From a virus, in the IMG/VR virus record IMGVR_UViG_3300010388_000054, positions 1-21,291 of that record: 21,291 nt of DNA; one strand, 5' to 3'. Positions within the stretch are counted from its first letter, which is position 1; each line of letters opens with the position of its first letter. A program made the position numbers and the translations under genes. Of this stretch, positions 19,980 through 21,291 are shown piece by piece. The notes beneath the pieces were generated by a model. The model was given only the letters and a program-made list of their open reading frames with translations. It was not told where the DNA came from and searched no databases.

Positions 19980-20980
19980 ATTTAGTGCAGAAAGCGGTCC
20001 AATACGGCGGCAAACTAGCTCCCCTAGTGCTGTCCCAAGGCCTGACTTCCGGCACCGGTCTAATGAACCCATCAGTCTTTATCACTGATGAGGGCCGTAT
20101 CCTGGTGAACCTTCGCCACGTAAACTACACCCTCTACCACTCAGAGAACAAGCAGAGGTTCAACTCCCACTGGGGCCCGCTGTCCTACCTCCATCCAGAG
20201 AAGGATCAGGCCCTCCGTACCACTAACTACATTTGCGAGTTAAATAGCGATCTATCAATAATCAATTACGGAGTCATCGACACCTCCGAATTTGACACCC
20301 CACCGGTTTGGGAGTTTACCGGCGAGGAAGATTGCCGCTTAGTTCAGTGGGACGGTAAATTTTACGCCATCGGTGTCCGCAGAGATACCAAGCCAAATGG
20401 CGAGGGCCGCATGGAGCTCAGCGAAATTACCATCAGCGACGACTTCGCTATAAAAGAAGTATCAAGAATCCGCATCCCCGCCCCGGAGCCAAACGACTCG
20501 TACTGCGAGAAGAACTGGATGCCTATCCTTGACAAGCCTTATCACTTTGTAAAGTGGACTGCGCCTACTGAGGTAGTCCGTACCTATCCAGAACTTCCGC
20601 CGCGTTGTGAACAAGTCTTACTGAAGCCGGGCCTCACACCGCCAGCAGACCAGCGCGGCGGATCCCAAGTGATCAAATGGGGCAACATCTACCTAGCTAT
20701 CACCCATGAGGTAGACCTGTTCAAGAACTACCTAAAGCAGAAGGACGGCATCTATCGCCACCGTCTAGTTCTTTGGGACGACCAGTTCAACTTAATAGGA
20801 CTGTCCCCAGAGTCGTTCTCATTCCTAGACGCCCGAGTAGAGTTTGTAGCAGGAGCCGCCAAGTTGGGCGATGACCTACTAATTAGCTTTGGTTTCCAAG
20901 ACAACGCTGCTTTCGTGCTCCGTGTACCTAAGCCTGTAATCGAAGACATGATCAGTGAGGCTCTTAACTATGAACGCTAA
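19973..20980 (+). CDS. GH130-like beta-propeller protein (glycan phosphorylase-related)
   Basis: This 335-residue protein has the strand pattern of a five-bladed propeller and segments like those of GH130 mannoside phosphorylases: EED at 118-120 with CRLVQWDGKFYAIGVRRD (compare 'vEDPRi...ygkyYltYta'), KNWMPILD at 180-187, GGSQVIKWGNIYLAITHEVD from 229, and ARVEFVAGAAKLGDDLLISF from 287 followed by 'GFQDNAAFVLRV' ('G...YyGaaD...a.v'). GH130 enzymes break or make beta-mannosides using phosphate. Conservation is too loose to claim the catalytic activity. It is followed by a TPR/glycosyltransferase-like gene overlapping by 11 nt, so a sugar-modifying role (virion or nucleotide glycosylation, or host glycan binding) is likely. 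It is transcribed away from the tail operon from a leaderless-type promoter. Confidence 0.6.
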   Translation: MTNLVQKAVQYGGKLAPLVLSQGLTSGTGLMNPSVFITDEGRILVNLRHVNYTLYHSENKQRFNSHWGPLSYLHPEKDQALRTTNYICELNSDLSIINYGVIDTSEFDTPPVWEFTGEEDCRLVQWDGKFYAIGVRRDTKPNGEGRMELSEITISDDFAIKEVSRIRIPAPEPNDSYCEKNWMPILDKPYHFVKWTAPTEVVRTYPELPPRCEQVLLKPGLTPPADQRGGSQVIKWGNIYLAITHEVDLFKNYLKQKDGIYRHRLVLWDDQFNLIGLSPESFSFLDARVEFVAGAAKLGDDLLISFGFQDNAAFVLRVPKPVIEDMISEALNYER

Positions 20981-21291
20981 TGCTGAGATCGAACGCCTAG
21001 TCGTAGACATGTCCAGTAATCCGCTTAACCCGGAAAAGAACTTCAAGGCAGCACTGGAGTACCAGCGCTTAGGGCAGACCGCGTCCGCTGTGGGCCTGTA
21101 TCTGCGGGCAGCAGAGTACGGCGTGGATGACTACCCAGAGATTACATACGCATCTTTGCTGCGGATCTCCTTGTGCATAGACGACCAGAAGGACCGCCAG
21201 ATAAGCGTGAAGAACGTTATTCTGCAAGCCTTGGCATACATGCCCTACAGGCCAGAAGCGTACTTCCTGCTATCTCAGTACCACGAGAAGT
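20970..21291 (+). CDS. TPR-containing protein, probable glycosyltransferase N-terminus (cut by window edge)
   Basis: Only the first 107 codons are visible, starting at ATG 20970 with GAGG 9 nt upstream and overlapping the previous gene by 11 nt. The residues form helical TPR-like pairs: NPEKNFKAALEYQRLGQTAS with 'AVGLYLRAAEYG', then SLLRISLCIDDQKDRQ and 'QALAYMPYRPEAYFLLSQYHEK'. Phage proteins with such N-terminal TPR helices ending 'RPEAYyLLSryhE' often carry a glycosyltransferase domain further on; that part is outside this window. The pairing with a GH130-like gene supports glycan metabolism. The TPR-like nature is visible; transferase activity is inference. Confidence 0.55.
   Translation, partial: MNANAEIERLVVDMSSNPLNPEKNFKAALEYQRLGQTASAVGLYLRAAEYGVDDYPEITYASLLRISLCIDDQKDRQISVKNVILQALAYMPYRPEAYFLLSQYHEK

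Overview
The window is part of a tailed-phage genome (class Caudoviricetes) with a contractile, myovirus-type tail. The tail genes are homologous in type to T4 (sheath gp18, tube gp19, gp25, gp6/J, gp27/gpD, gp5 spike) and to Mu/P2 (gpI). The base composition looks moderate, with no strong GC or AT bias. There is no integrase, lysogeny regulator or host-like gene, so a lytic phage or an uncultivated viral contig is likely. The host cannot be named from the sequence. One promoter sits exactly one discriminator length upstream of an ATG that has no Shine-Dalgarno (a leaderless arrangement). This would fit an actinobacterial host, but that is only a weak inference.

Layout. (1) 1-3463, minus strand: a tightly coupled replication operon. 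Read in its own direction it encodes a SLOG-like protein, a winged-helix initiator, a DnaC-type helicase loader, a small SWIM zinc-finger protein, an unknown protein, and a DnaB-like helicase cut by the window edge. A good sigma70-type promoter (3490-3518) drives it. The initiator gene carries GC-rich tandem repeats followed by an AT-rich stretch, in the same arrangement as the lambda origin inside gene O. (2) 3515-16992, minus strand: the tail module. In transcription order it encodes sheath, tube, a gp26-like chaperone/hub protein with a probable frameshifted extension, a tape measure with an M23 peptidase, two hub proteins (one with LysM), a gpD/gp27-like hub, a spike, gp25-like, gpJ-like, a short fibre protein and a gpI-like protein carrying carbohydrate-binding modules. 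(3) 17032-19919, minus strand: neck and tail-completion genes, interleaved with several very small genes. These include three lysine-rich proteins and a 16-residue cysteine-rich peptide held between two TAATG junctions. (4) 19920-19972: a compact divergent promoter region. (5) 19973-21291, plus strand: a GH130-like beta-propeller protein and the start of a TPR-containing, probably glycosyltransferase, gene. Together they look like a glycan-modification locus.

The minus-strand genes form what may be one long late transcript from 19.95 kb to 3.5 kb. The replication operon follows under its own promoter, whose -35 box overlaps the stop codon of the last tail gene. Portal, capsid, terminase, lysis and polymerase genes are not in the window. 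Most gene junctions are 1-19 nt overlaps or spacers of a few tens of nt with clear Shine-Dalgarno sequences. No stretch longer than 300 bases lacks a gene.
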